From assembly GCA_950295325.1 (NCBI GenBank), contig OX485805.1:47452758-47516757 (forward strand): a stretch of 64,000 nt of DNA, read 5' to 3'. The notes under the pieces were generated by a model that was not told the DNA's origin, searched no databases, and saw nothing but the letters and a program-made list of their open reading frames with translations. The translations under genes were made by a program, and so were the position numbers. Shown here piece by piece: positions 35,201 through 47,439 of this stretch; within the stretch, counting starts at the first letter, position 1, and the number at the start of each line of letters is the position of its first letter. Origin of the DNA: Polytrichum commune. Lineage: Eukaryota; Streptophyta; Polytrichopsida; Polytrichales; Polytrichaceae.

Positions 35201-36382
35201 AGACGATACAGGTCCAACACTGGATAAGACTGAACAATATCAGGTTAACTAGAGACACTTGAAAGTGTGCAAAGGGATACTGGAGTGACTTATCACATTG
35301 TTATGGCTTGTTAGGAGGACGCTGTATGTCAGGGCAGGGACATTGAAAATGATGAATCCTCATTACTATAGCAGCCAACAAGAGAGGGAATTCTTTCAGG
35401 TCCCTCTTACATGTTACTTAGTCCATCAGTGCCATGGCCGACAGAGACAGAACGAAATGACCAGGCACAGAAAATGGATGTTATGAAACATTCAACCTTC
35501 TTGACCTTCTCGAGATGTTCAAATATCAGTGACTCTAAGAGCAGAGCTTCGCCTCTGTGTGCAGCCGACAAGGAAGCCATCCAGGGGGAGGAGGATGTCT
35601 TATTGCCAAATCAAATTCCAACTGAAGAATGTGAACTCTTCGTAACCTCAAAGTGTGGAATAATCGGATTCCAAGTGCACAGGCGAGTGCATACTTGTTC
35701 AGATTCAAAATATGGAAAATATGAAACATTCAACCTTCTTAACCGTCTCAAGATGTTCAAACTTCACCTCTCAATGCATATGACAAGGAAGCCATCCAGA
35801 GAAAAAACTCCACACCCCATGGTACAGGGGAGAGGGAAATGTACTTATGCCAAAATCAAATCCAACTGAAAAATGTGAACTTACTAAAACCTAACAGTGT
35901 GGAATTCAGGGATGCCAAAAGTGCTCAGAGTCAAATATGGAAGTTATAAAGCATTCAACCTTCTTAGCCTTCTCAAGATGTTCAAACTTCAGTGACTGTA
36001 AGAGCAGAGCTTCACCTCTCAGTGCACACGACAAGGAAGCCATCCAACGGAAAGGAAAATGTATATTTTTTCAGAATCAAATCCAACTGAAGGATGTGAA
36101 CTCACCGTAACCTAAAAGTGTAGAATTCAGGGACGCCAAGAGTGCACAGGCGAGTGCATACTTGTTCAGATTTTTCCACCTGCCTCCATTCCTGTCTCCG
36201 CTTTCCCCACCAGCGCTGATGGCATGCGTGATCCGAATCGAACTGCTATTGCGCGTCAGAAGCGCATACTTCCGGCCCGACTTCTGCCTCACCTCATCCT
36301 CCTCCACCTCGTCGAACTCTTGCGGACCCTCAACACCGCCCCCGTCCATTATCTCTCTCTCGAATTGCTCGAAACTTGCCAT
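32256..36382 (-). CDS. Polyol/monosaccharide transporter (PLT-type, 3 exons, complete)
   Basis: Exons 36382-36106, 34788-34130 and 33239-32256 join in phase (277+659+984 nt) to 639 residues. Major facilitator, sugar-porter family: 12 membrane spans, expected to import polyols or hexoses with protons, usually at the plasma membrane. Signatures in order: NKYALACALLASLNSTLLGY+DIGVIAGA (span 1, formed across intron 1), GRIADAVGRRW, GRLLEGIGVGFALMIAPVYT, PESPRWL, QQASGIDATVYYSP, GRRPLLL and PETKGQTLEEI. The match is best to the plant polyol transporter clade. Odd features are a roughly 70-residue acidic N-terminus and a long C-terminal tail with SPRRR and His/Asp/Glu-rich stretches; typical PLTs have about 510-540 residues. 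The start at 36382 has good context (AAATGGC). An ATG seven codons upstream is possible. Confidence 0.92.
33397..34050. repeat. Tandem duplication in transporter intron 2
   Basis: Two roughly 290-bp copies, about 33397-33690 and 33758-34050, share AATTAGGTT.AGTC.TCCAGTC, TGACACTTGGTGCTAC and GCACACCAAT blocks with many point changes. They account for most of the 890-nt intron. Confidence 0.8.
35485..36175 (-). repeat. Triplication of exon-1 end and splice donor in transporter intron 1
   Basis: Three tandem copies of about 230 bp (about 35485-35721, 35722-35950, 35951-36175) each include sequence from the end of exon 1. The third contains the true exon end with its TTACG|GTGAGT donor at 36106. 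In the first copy the donor reads TTACGAAGAG and is dead, yet LNKYALACAL is still encoded. In the second copy the equivalent reads TTTTAGTAAG and the coding part is damaged. Confidence 0.8.
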
Positions 36383-37010
36383 TTCGCAAAATCTCCCACA
36401 CACAAAAAATCTTCCTCCAGCAACTCACTCCTTGCTCGGCCGAGCAAACCAGCTCGAGATCTCTTGCAAATCCACCATAGCCGCCATAGACCAAACCAAA
36501 AAAAGCACACCCAGCACAACCTAAATCCTAGAAACCCACTAAAAATCGTTGTGCGAAAAGTACCTATGAAAAAAAACTATCTATTCCGCATCACATTGCG
36601 CCTCGCATTGCCTTCCTCCCAAGGCGCCATAGCCGCCACGGCCGCCACCATCATCGATCGAATAAACTTCCACCACTCTCCGGAAAAGAAGAAGGAAAAA
36701 ACAAAAATCCACAATCCTAGTCGACTTCCGACATCGCGATGGTGTTGAGATCAGCTTTGAAGATCTCAGCCACAATTATTAAAGCATCATCATCATCATC
36801 ATCATTTTTGCTCTTGTTGGTTGAGTCAATCAGATCTGGCTTGGCCCTGATTGCACATCCCATGGAAAAATTCGCCAAAAAATTCGACAGAACACGGGGC
36901 TCCAGTTCTTTGAATGTGGGCTTTGGGATTTTTGTGATGATCGAGTCCGAAGTGGAATGCGAGTTGCGGGATGAGGAGCAAGATTGTCGCCGACGAACCA
37001 AGTGAAGCAA
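36383..37010. promoter_or_regulatory. Probable transporter promoter and leader
   Basis: A more GC-rich, CT/AG-skewed stretch directly upstream of the transporter start, with an ATC microsatellite (36785-36807). Overlapping chance ORFs on both strands reflect this composition. No TATA box identified with confidence. Confidence 0.35.
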
Positions 37011-40000
37011 TCACGTCTTGGTCAATTCACGAGGTCACGTTGACTTCCATGACTCTTTGAAAACCCACTCACACCAAGTTATTATTTAGTTAGAAGACTA
37101 ATCTTGAGCTAAACTTCACATAGAAGTCGTGGGGCATGCCAAGTGACTTTGAAGGTTTTCTTCAAAGCAATGACTTAAAATGTAAGTTGAAAATGGCCCT
37201 ACAAAACGAACTTGTCACCACAACTAGTTAACGAATTTGTCTCCATAACATCATTAAGTGGAGGACTTGGGAGAGTGTGTCTAGGTTTTCCATGATCTTA
37301 GGTGAGTGCACTTTGATTCTAGAATAATAGTGCAAGATGTAAAATCTTGATTCAATGATTTCATCATGAATCTGCACAATAGGAACCGCGGATTCTTGAC
37401 ATTGTTTTGCAATCTATGAATATGGAATGAAAATCTACTATTGTAGTAGATCATCAAATCATTCATCAAATGAAAAGAGAGGAAGTAAGATTTGTTGGGT
37501 TTGGAATGAGAACAAGCTTTGTGGGTTGGGTAACTTTTGTGCTTAGAGTTTGCTATGGAAATCACATTTTGGCTCTCAAAGTGGTAAACCACAAGAACAA
37601 GAGCTTTTCCGCCTTGTGTGTGTATGGGGGGGGGGGGGGGGGGGGAATGAATCCCGTGCCAAATCAACCAACTTAACGTGAGCTTAACATTGACAAAATC
37701 CTCCATGTGATTAAAAAAACAAGTATAACTCAATAGTTTTTGTTTTATTCATTCTATGTTCCTAAGACATCAATATGTTTGCCAAGACATCCATGTTAAT
37801 TGTCTTTGCAAAACTAGGCTTATAAAATTCATGACAAAAAGATTTGACATGTTTTCTCCAGTTTTATCATTATTAAATGCAAGACCTCATTTCAATGTAA
37901 ATAAAATGGAGCAAGGAGTATGGTAGTTTGGATGGGGCCCACTTAGATACTTTAATGAGAAAAACTCTATTATCGTCCATTACAATGAATTCAATTAGTT
38001 TATTATTTATAAAAAGAACCACACCAATGCTCTCAAAGAAGTGTGGATCATCACTAATTTTGGGGTATCCACATTTTTTTGAAATGGTGTAGTTTATGAT
38101 CCCTCGGAGTGATCGTTGGACGTGGTGAGGTCATTGATAATAACCACATGGAGTAATAAGTAAGTCTCAAATTGATGTGGTCCAACCGAATCATGGACAA
38201 TATCAATTAGGGCTCCACATGGATTGAAGCAAATGGTGTATTTTTGGGTCAAATATGAATCACAAACTCAACCCTCGATGAATTGATTAAAAACATATTT
38301 TTATGTTTTAATTTGTTTGTTTTATTGCATAACAAGCTCGTACTTACATTATGTGTCACTGGGACTTATTCAATGATGCACCGTTTGATGTGATCTATGC
38401 AGTCATGACGTGGTAGGCAAGTGGCCCTTGTCGTCACATGCACATCAAAAGGTGACAATGTGATCAATGGGTTGGAGCTTTGTGAACTTGTCTACATGAA
38501 CTCATCCATTGGGATGGTGAAAAGAAATTATATAGTTTACAGCATAAAACATCTCGTTATGAACATATATAAAGAATAAAGATGAAATTAGAATCCCCAA
38601 ATTACTCTATTGGACCAAATTGGAACAAATTGGCACTCAACCTAGTAAAGGCTTGTTGTTATTAGACACCATAAAGCCTAAGTGATGGTCATAGACATGT
38701 CTACATTATGCATAAGGAGTGTACTATTGTAGATTGTGTATATTCCCCAAGTCACGGATGGCATTCTCGAAGTTCAGGGCCCCAAATTAAGGACAACAAC
38801 TCAAGGTAGTGCACAAAAAGTCAATAATTCCCAACATGTGGAAGCCTCCCCGAGCTATGCCATGCAATATATTCCTAAAAAAACATTGGGTTTCTTGTGA
38901 TGGAAGACTCACAAATTTTGAGGGACACATGCCGCTCAAGTGGTGGATTGCACCAACTTCATTGTTATTACTATGTAAGTTAATGTGGTTCATTCACCAT
39001 CGGGGTCATTATACCATGGGGCAATGATAAGTGAAGTGAAATGATTGCAAATTTTTACAAGAGTGTTTATTTATTGCAACCATCATAATTTTTCTTCTTC
39101 TTCTTAAAGGCCCATTTGTAGCTCCATCAAGGGCAATACATCATGATCATTGGTGTAGGCCAAACACATTTTGATATTCAATTGATTGTGGGTGTCACAT
39201 GTTTCAATTGTTTTGCAACTCCTTGAAAGTTGATCAACGAACATATTAATGACATGCAAATGAATATTTCCACAAACCTATAGTTAAGATCATGATGAAG
39301 GTGGGTTTACATCAAGAAGACCGAAACACCCCTCAACGAACCTTTACTTTTGAACTCAAGGTTGAACCCAAGCTATGAAGGTTGGTTTCTCGAACTAGGA
39401 ACATTTCTTGAGTTGGGGTTGGCAAGATTTGGCAAGGAACTAGCATTGCAACTATAGTGCCAATTCATTTTTCCATACTTTGAAATCAGACCCTAACGGA
39501 AACCCTTTGGGCGACAAAATGTGTTGTCAAAAAATAAGATCTTTGGAATTCAAAGTTTCTTTGGTCTTGGATCCTAATGCAAACCCAACCTAAGTGACAT
39601 GCCTTCTTTATCCACACAAACATGTGCAATTAGGTCGCCCCACGCTAATATATTGACATTCCACCCTAATTTGGATATTTGCTATCACAATAACAAATTC
39701 AACAAAGATAATTTATTTTGGGTTGCTATACAGATGAAGAAACAAAGTTACAAGCTCTTGTATTTTGATTTTGACCCAAGGTAATTTACCTTTACATGGG
39801 TAAAAGAGACAACCTATTAACGAAGGCAACTTAATTGCACGTATCATTGTTGAGATGCAAAAAGCATGATGGAAAGACCCAAAGTTACAGGCAAGTTTGT
39901 TGACTTTTGACGGTCTCAAACCAAGGACATAGTTTTGAAGTGAATGTGAAAATCTTTGAGAATACTCAACACACGAGGGTTTAAATGTTTTGTCATGGCA

Positions 40001-41114
40001 ATTGCATTCTTGAAATATGGTCGTGTTTCCACAAGACCAGTAGAGGATGCACAATTTAAGAGGCATGCACTTTGTGGTGTTGAAAGAAGCACACTTTCAT
40101 AAATAGTGAACAGTGGGATTCCAATGTGTAAAAGGAATTGTACGATACAAAATACACTAAAGAAACAAAACAAAACAAAAAGTGCTTTACTTTCCCCAAT
40201 GCGATAAGGGACGTTGAGGCAGTCACATTCATATTTTGAAGACGAGAATAATTTGATTGACGCATTTATATGTTTGAAAGGAGCCAATTTGGGGTTCTCG
40301 GACATCTCAAAAGTTTGGTTCCTAGTCAAAAGCGGTGTTTATAAGCTAATAAAAGCTCCACATGACATCAAAGAGAATACATAAAACCTGAATTTCACAA
40401 GAGGTTTGAGGTTACATCCATTGCTCTTCATCACTATCAATCGATTTGCGTGCATATCAAGTGTTGATGGGTCCCCTATTGAAACTTAGGTCATTAGCAC
40501 TAGGACCTCTCTCCCATGGCAAAACAATGTAGCATAAACCAGAGAATAAGGGATCCACGTCATGACAAAAGTCACAGAGCTCAAGTGTAAACTCGTGATT
40601 ACAGAAGTAAAAAGAAGTCCTTTGGAATAAGATTGCTGTCTTATATGTGGAACTTACACACAAATGCCTAAGGTTAGGTTGATAAGGCCTGATTAGGTTA
40701 GGTTCCTCAAACATCAAGTGTTGCAGTGACTAGCCTAATTGGAAATCATGTTCCCCTACTCACTCCAATCCACTACTCACATTTTGGTTGAAGTTCACCT
40801 GCAAGTGGCGCTTCCTCGCCGTGGTCCACATGGTTGATTGACATGAGGGACCAATAGGAAATTGTTCTTATTCTCCGTATCCATTGGCCCCATTTACAGA
40901 AAGCTCTCCCTCACATTTGGAAGCGCTGTCCATCCTGTGGGGAAAAATTCACTCATATGCTCTTCACATATATTCCAAAGCCTCAAGCAAGGGGACAAGC
41001 AAGTACTGCCGTCAAAGCAACTGGCAGGCAGAACACAGCTATGTACCCATTCTTGTAAACTGTACAGAAACACACAAGGGCAAACCGATTCAAAACTAGA
41101 TTTGTTTTTATCCA
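37011..41114. other. Gene-free AT-rich stretch
   Basis: Only chance ORFs. A 20-nt poly(G) tract lies at 37626-37645. The right end probably holds the 3' UTR of the membrane-protein gene. No repeats or transposase recognised. Confidence 0.5.
37626..37645. repeat. Poly(G) tract of 20
   Basis: Twenty consecutive G after TGTAT. Strong G-quadruplex potential, and prone to length errors in sequencing. Confidence 0.85.
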
Positions 41115-42635
41115 TCAAAATAGATTTCCTCTCAAATGATGCGACTCTTTTGAAGCTTTCGGGTTATCCCTGAGATCAATCGACTTTGGTTGCTTCTGAT
41201 CAACCCAATCGAGTGTAGCTTTGAATGCCCCAATATATTGCTCCATGGTTCCATGTGATGATAAAGTTGTCGCCTCTACCGACCTCTCCCTTCTTCCACT
41301 GGCCAGATTGAAGCTCGTGGTAAAAAAGCCCTTCATGTCGTGAACTTCTGATGGGTCTGCGGGACAGACAACATGAGCATCAGCCAGATCAAGAAAAATA
41401 TAAACTTAACTTACAGCATGTGTCATCATTCCTACATTGATTGAGGCCAACTACATTGATTGAATCCCACGTGGGAACTCCACTAAATAGTTCTATTACT
41501 GTGGGTCTCATTGATTCTTTAGAGCCTTCATTCATTTCAAAATATGCCAATTCTCTAGTTTAAAATTAGTGTCAGCTATATTAATTGTCTTCCTAGAAAA
41601 TTGATGCAGTTGAATATTATATTTTATGGTACTTTTGATGTAAGGTGATATTTTATTTTATGTGAGGTGTTGGTTGGAAGTCTCAAGGAAGACTGAGGGG
41701 ATCTTGGACCCACATTATTTCCACCCTCACTAGACAATTAGATTGGACCATGTTGATCATTTCCACGCTAATGTTCCACCCACACTAATAGAACTATCTA
41801 GTGTGCATTCCAGGATAAGTACATAAAAAATAGAGTGCCCTCTTTGGGTACTGCAGCATGTTCATGAGTGAAAATACAGTCCGAATTGGACTCTAGACAT
41901 GCAAAAGCAAGAGGCATGTGACCGTCTAATTCTTAATGAGCATGGAGATATATGTCAACCTTCCTACTACAAGGGTAGACCCAACACCTCAAAATACAAG
42001 TGACCAGTGTTTAATGTAGAGTCAGTGTTGAGACATACCCTTCAGAAATTTATATCTTTTCAGTGCTACCTCACCATTTAGCCAGTGATTCACTTGCAGC
42101 AATAAAATATAGAAACAAAAGATTAAAACAACAACCCTACGTTTGGTCGGCATGATTAGATGCTGTAGTTTGATGTGATAAAATCAATGTGAAATCAGGG
42201 TTGATGATATATTAAATGAGAGATTTGCAATGAGAAACTCTATTCAAGAGCGACCAACAGAAATTTTACAGCAATCTGTTAGGAGAAATCTTTTTTTTTT
42301 TTTTAAACATACATACCAGAATCCTCCTCCACAAACATGAGCCGACGCAGATGGTTCGCCTCTCGAGCTTTAATTCCTATTTGGCAGAGAGCACGCTGCT
42401 CACCTCCCAACCCGGAGCACACATCCCTGGTTCCTAAAGTAATGGCAAAGTAAAGGTAAATTGTACAGAGGAATGTCAACAGCCCAAGTGCGTAGAGGAG
42501 GAACTTATGGCGATGCACCAGGGAGCGCCAGCCTATGTCAGGACCAGATGTGGTCCTCCTGAATGGAGTAGGAGATGGTGGGTTTAAGCCCCTTCGATGG
42601 GCTGGAGAGAGTCCCAATAGACCCTCATTTCCCAT
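41115..42635 (-). CDS. Plant single-span membrane protein of unknown function (2 exons)
   Basis: Exons 42635-42317 and 41356-41115 join in phase across a GT-AG intron to give 186 residues. The N-terminus (1-44) is cytosol-like and Pro/Arg-rich (HRRGLNPPSPTPFRR). One strong membrane span at about 45-68 (KFLLYALGLLTFLCTIYLYF) is followed by TLGTRDVCSGLGGEQRALC with two Cys (73, 84), then a charged hydrophilic C-terminus ending HHLRGNLF. From memory, plants have a small conserved family with this RHKFLLY...IYLYFA.TLG..D.CSGL pattern and no assigned role; I cannot confirm that here. The start is the first ATG in frame (AAGATGGGAA). The exon 2 acceptor is CCCGCAG at 41357. The intron hosts a MITE (41481-41803). 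Confidence 0.75.
41481..41803. mobile_element. CACTAAATAG MITE in an intron
   Basis: Inverted ends CACTAAATAGTTCTATTACT (left) and a complement ending ATAGAACTATCTAGTG (right), about 26 bp with a few mismatches. 323 bp, same family as 14180-14506. It lies inside the intron of the membrane-protein gene. Confidence 0.75.
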
Positions 42636-44860
42636 CTTTCCCTTTCGTCTCACCTTGTTTTAGTAGACCTACAGTTTAACACTTCAGACTGTGCCCTTTC
42701 GTCATCATACTTGTTAGATTGACAACCCAGTATCAGAAGGTATCCTTGAAAACATCCTTGATTTCACGTTGCATGTAGGCTTTACTGGAGGTTTATTATT
42801 TGAGCTGGATGCCTTCTTCTCAGGATGAAGACTGTGCAGTACTAAACTTTTCCCTGCAATCAAGAGGAAAAAGAAGACTTGTTGATATCTCTTTTTCATC
42901 ATACAACCTAACTGACCAGTTAGTATTCAACAGAACATAGTAGCCAAACCAGATTGAATTGCCCGCAGTGGTCAGAAGCTTCATTTCAAAAGTCGATGTT
43001 CCAATAACACTTATAGATAAAGCAAATATTAAAGCATAAATTATGATCACAAGAGATACTTATCCAAATGTTTTACAGTTGCATACTCAATACAAAGCAA
43101 TTGAAAGGAAGGAAGCAGAAACTAGAATGAAATAGAGAACAGATCACACATGCGGCAATAGCCAAATGGTAGCAAGCCATTTGACAAAAGGCCGTCCACA
43201 AAAATCACTGTGCATGGAAGCAGCCACCTTCCCCAACATCCATCCCCACTGACTTCATCAGTTCCCAACCATGGCTCCTCGTCATGTTTTGGAAGAATCA
43301 AGCAAATTATTCTATAGAATAGGTTCTAAAAGCTCTATTTCGAAACTAGGAAACCACACAAAACCCTGAAGTAGGGGAAAAAAAGCCCAAAATTTAGTTA
43401 TTTCAAAGAACACCTTATTCACCTTATTTTGCTATTCTGCACCGAGTGGATTCCAACCAATCGAGTAGAGAACGGGTCTTACGACATGTGGAAAATTCTT
43501 CTTCAACGATGGTTCACAGCAATCAACTCAATTTCATTCACCAGAAAGACTGGAAAATTAAATTCAACATTTCATCATGGAAGAATACCAAGTTTCAGAG
43601 CCCAGGGTTCTACCGGGAGAGTGCTCCAATGCAGATGACCTAATTCAACCACAAGTCACAACACTAGTGTGGCCTTTGATCACTTAGTATGGGGACTGAG
43701 TCATTTCTTCTCTTAGCCTAAAAGCCATCGTGTCTCCTAAGTTACAACCAACGAAACAAATGCATGTGTAATAGATCCTTTCCTGACATGATCACGTCAG
43801 CTGCAAGAAACCAACCCTAAACCTTGCCGCTGGAGACAAAACTTTCCCTTGCAACCAAGTTCACAACTTCACCCTTTCCCAAGAAGGAAATTTTTTTAGA
43901 AATGACTGAAATGTTGACACCAACGCTAATTAGAGTGTTGATGGTTAATCTCGAGGTGGTCTAAGTCTGTATGTAATCCCAAAACAGACATCTCAAGAAT
44001 ACCTTGAATAGGCAGGACAAGCCGGCCTCCACCCTTCTCCCACAAGGCCAAGCCCCTAGGTTCCCACATGGTTGTTTTAAAAGAATCTGTTCGCCCGGGT
44101 ACCCCAATACGATTGATTGGGTGGGGTGGACCATAGGTGGTGAAGTGCCACGAAAATTAAATGAAATATTAGGAAGGTCCCCATCCATCCAAGCACTTTG
44201 CCAGCTTAACCTTGAGAGTTCCCATGGGGATCCGAGTTAAGGCCTTGGGTTTAGGGATAAGCAACGAAACTATGCACACCAGTGTCAATGCAATACCCCG
44301 GATCTAAGTTCCAGTACGTCTGGGCGATCATGTAGTCTACAAATGCGACATCACAACATACGCAGCATCTGGTGCATCACTTACTACAATGAGCGGAGTG
44401 AAGAGATTGCTCTTCTGTACGCCCTGCCTCCTCCTGGAATCCAAATGCATGGTCGCTTCTGTCGAGGAACACCAAATCCCGCAATCCGGTTAAGAACGCC
44501 CTGCACGAACCTCCGCACACACTGTGCTTGATGAATTTATATTGAGTGCCACTGCTACGACGATAGTGAACCAAAATGGGCGAGGCCGGTATCAATGGGA
44601 AGCTGGGAAGGTAAGGACTCCGTGATTTTGAGGTGCGGTATCCATAGCGCCCAACAGGGGCATGCAGAAAAGCGATAGCCAACGCGTGGGGGCCGCGGAG
44701 ACGCGGGGGGTTGTCCCCAGTGCTGCCTGCCTGCCTGCCGCCACGTCTGCGCCGTCGCCGTCGCCGTTCCCATCAACGGAACCGCGTTCGCTTGTGTAAC
44801 GCCGTTTGTCTTTGGACAAGGATTCGTGGCAGCCATGTAACAAGCTATACTGTTCTACCC
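42636..44860. promoter_or_regulatory. Upstream region with GC-rich island
   Basis: The stretch 44580-44830 is strongly GC-rich with GCCGTCGCCGTCGCCGTTCC and CTGCCTGCCTGCCTGCC repeats, unlike its AT-rich surroundings. It is likely a promoter and first, perhaps non-coding, exon. The minus-strand gene starting at 42635 is the nearest candidate, with an intron in its leader. No conserved protein recognised in it. Confidence 0.3.
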
Positions 44861-44906
44861 AATTAATATGACACGTTAGGTTGCGCAAGAAAGTGTCGTA
44901 ATATCC

Positions 44907-45047
44907 AAATGTCATATTCTGCATAATATGACATTTTGGCCTCAAACGGCATACTATGTAAAATGTGTATACAAAATGATATTTTACTTTGTTTGGGTAC
45001 TAAAGAAAATGACCTATTTTGATGTAAAATGTCATTTTGTATACACA
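44907..45047. repeat. Nested inverted repeats
   Basis: A hairpin at 44907-44936 has AAATGTCATATT arms. A second pair of 24-bp arms (44964-44987 and 45024-45047, TGTGTATACAAAATGAtATT type) has one mismatch. Probably a decayed foldback element. Confidence 0.65.
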
Positions 45048-45774
45048 ATGAAGATACATACATATGATAGAACATTTTATTAAAAAAATATGCTCACAAT
45101 GTCATACAATATGGAGTGTGGATGTGTGTATACACACACCTACAATTATGTCTTCACCATATCACATACTACGATAGTAAAAGTCTAGTATCTTTTGATG
45201 ATGTTTGTTGATGTTGGAAATTGACATCTTGCTCGATTTATCCATAAGAGATTGCATGTTCATCACATTTATAACTGAAAACTTTGAAGGATGCTCAACT
45301 ACAAATTTGATATTAATTAGGCATACTCGCAAGCTTGAAAAAACTTGACTTTGGTGTTGGTCAGTCATCCACATCATTCCCCTTCATTGGCTCTTCATTC
45401 AAATCTAAACCCAATTGGATTTTCCTACCCCACGCCAAATCCACCAACTCAACCATGTTGTACTTTGCATCAACAATTGTTCTCTCATGCCAATTGCACT
45501 TATTCTTTAATCAGCAGTTCTTCATTTCCAAAATTCAAAGAGGAAATGAGACTTGCCAATTCAATGTTGCTTCTTTCATTCTTAATCCCTCACGTTCGCC
45601 ATTCATGGCAAAATTGGCACTCTAATTTACATGTAAAATCATGGATATTCTTTAGTTGTTCGTATAATATGGGGATTCATCTATCTCCACACTTGAGAGC
45701 ATCACATACTAGTTTGCCTTACATTATACATTATTTTACTCAAATCATGGTGAGTAGTAGAAGAATCAAACTGG

Positions 45775-46310
45775 GATAGAACTCATTCCAAAGCTTTTGC
45801 TTATCCTGAACTTTGAATGTAGGTATTATTTCCTAATCCAAGGGTTTTACCACACTTGTAACATTAGGTGGTAAGAAATCAATAATATTATTGCTCAATA
45901 TCAAGGTTGAAAACCCAAAATGATTCACCCCTACCAATATGCTTAAGCTAATGAGTAGCAAGGTTGTCCATAATAAAGGTACCTTCCACTTTTGAGATTT
46001 GAAATGTTCATCGAGGTTCATCATCCAAATTGTTAAAGACATATGGTGTCATTTGGGCCATTTAGTTTGCAAACCACCATACGTAATACGTTGCCAACCA
46101 CCTTCCAAAGCATCTCGGGCGTACAAATTTGTAAATAATAACAAGTTTCAACTTGTCATTGCATGTCGGGTTTATAACAAGAGCAAATGTGAGATGGTCC
46201 TCATGAGTTTTGTGCCCACAAATGTTTCCTTGCTCTTAGTGTCTTGTTTGGTTGGACACGATAAAATAAACTAGTTTAATCCATATTGTAAACATCTTTT
46301 GGTGCCATAA
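45775..46310 (-). pseudogene. pogo/Tigger-type transposase remnant
   Basis: Two blocks of the pogo-type DDE domain remain on the minus strand. Near 46296 the code reads DVYNMD, stop, TSLFYRVQPNKTL, as around the first catalytic Asp. At 46042-45833 it reads LDEHFKSQKWKV and then IDFLPPNVTSVVKPLD followed by a stop where the family has Gln, then IIPTFK. Frameshifts separate the blocks and the second Asp region is altered (WTTLLLIS in place of a .DN..H-like motif). The element is dead. No terminal repeats found. Confidence 0.75.
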
Positions 46311-47439
46311 CCGATGCAAAGGAGGTTAGTGCTTACCAAATTGTGTGCAAGATGTTTTGTGTGCAAATGTGGTCATTAATACCATGTTGTTTGAAATTAT
46401 AACTAAAATTTAAAGCATCCATTACTCAAGACTACCGACAACTCGGGAGCCAAGATATTGAAGAGTGGCATGGACAAATTTAAGAATGTAAATTGGCAAG
46501 GACTAAAGTTTCCAATCTAAATAGATGTGAGATTCAGGTGTAAGAACAATTTTGAAAACAATAAAGAAATCAACAACTTCATAACTCTAGTTTGTAGATC
46601 TAGTAAGCCATAAATCCCTCAACCTCCACTCAAACTCAAAGATTCAAAAGTGCAAGGTATGTTTTGAAACCAAAGTCTAAATTAATTAACTTTAGTTAAC
46701 TTAAATTAAGCCATTGATGAATTCTCCAGGTACTCCCTGATCCCAAGGCATATTAATAATATGGGTCCCACCACACTCATGTATTAATTACCTCTATTAT
46801 ATGACACATCGGGCATGAAAAGTCGTATTACAAGTATCGTAGTTGTATCATCATGGTAATTCAACACTAGAAAATGCGTCCTATAATCAAGGTGTCATAT
46901 TATTGAGTGTTGTATTACTGGGGTTAGACTATGGTGATTATCTTAATTTGTGTGTATTACTATTCTCAATGACATAGTGCAATAACATCTTACTCAAGGG
47001 CTCAATTATTACAAATGAAAAAGTTCAATAAGTTGTTTGAATATTATAGAGCATACTCCTTTGGTAAGATGACTTCACATATGTGCAAGCTCTATTCATA
47101 AAGGTCTCAAGCTAGTTTATGAACCTTCCAACCAATGTTACTAGAGTGTTCTACCAAATTTGTAAACCTTCTAAATTATTTAATGAATCTTCTAAACCGA
47201 CTTGACATGTGGCACATCTCAATTTCATGAATCTTTCAAACCAATTTCTTTAATCTTTTCACACCTTCTAGTTTTCGTATTTTCAACTTCTGAACTTCTC
47301 GTTTTGCATTCTTTGTTGTCTTGGTGTTCATTGGTTCCTCTTTGTACTTAATTAGAAGCCTCCAACCTTTATGTCAATTGTTTTTTGGTCTTTCATTATA
47401 GTACCTCAAAGTTGGAAGCAAGTTATGTTGGTTCTTCTT
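46311..47439. other. Gene-free AT-rich stretch
   Basis: May include decayed upstream parts of the pogo-type element; no recognisable DNA-binding domain remains. Confidence 0.4.

Noticed and set aside
35411-35869. 152-codon plus-strand ORF
   Set aside because: It runs across the intron 1 triplication; its internal repetition comes from the DNA repeat and it has no recognisable domain.
36162-37010. Overlapping ORFs on both strands upstream of the transporter
   Set aside because: They come from CT/AG-skewed leader sequence and an ATC microsatellite; no conserved protein.
37281-37733. 150-codon minus-strand ORF
   Set aside because: It includes the poly(G) tract read as poly-Pro and shows no domain.
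45345-45779. 144-codon plus-strand ORF next to the pogo remnant
   Set aside because: Composition looks non-coding and it lies on the strand opposite to the transposase remnant.
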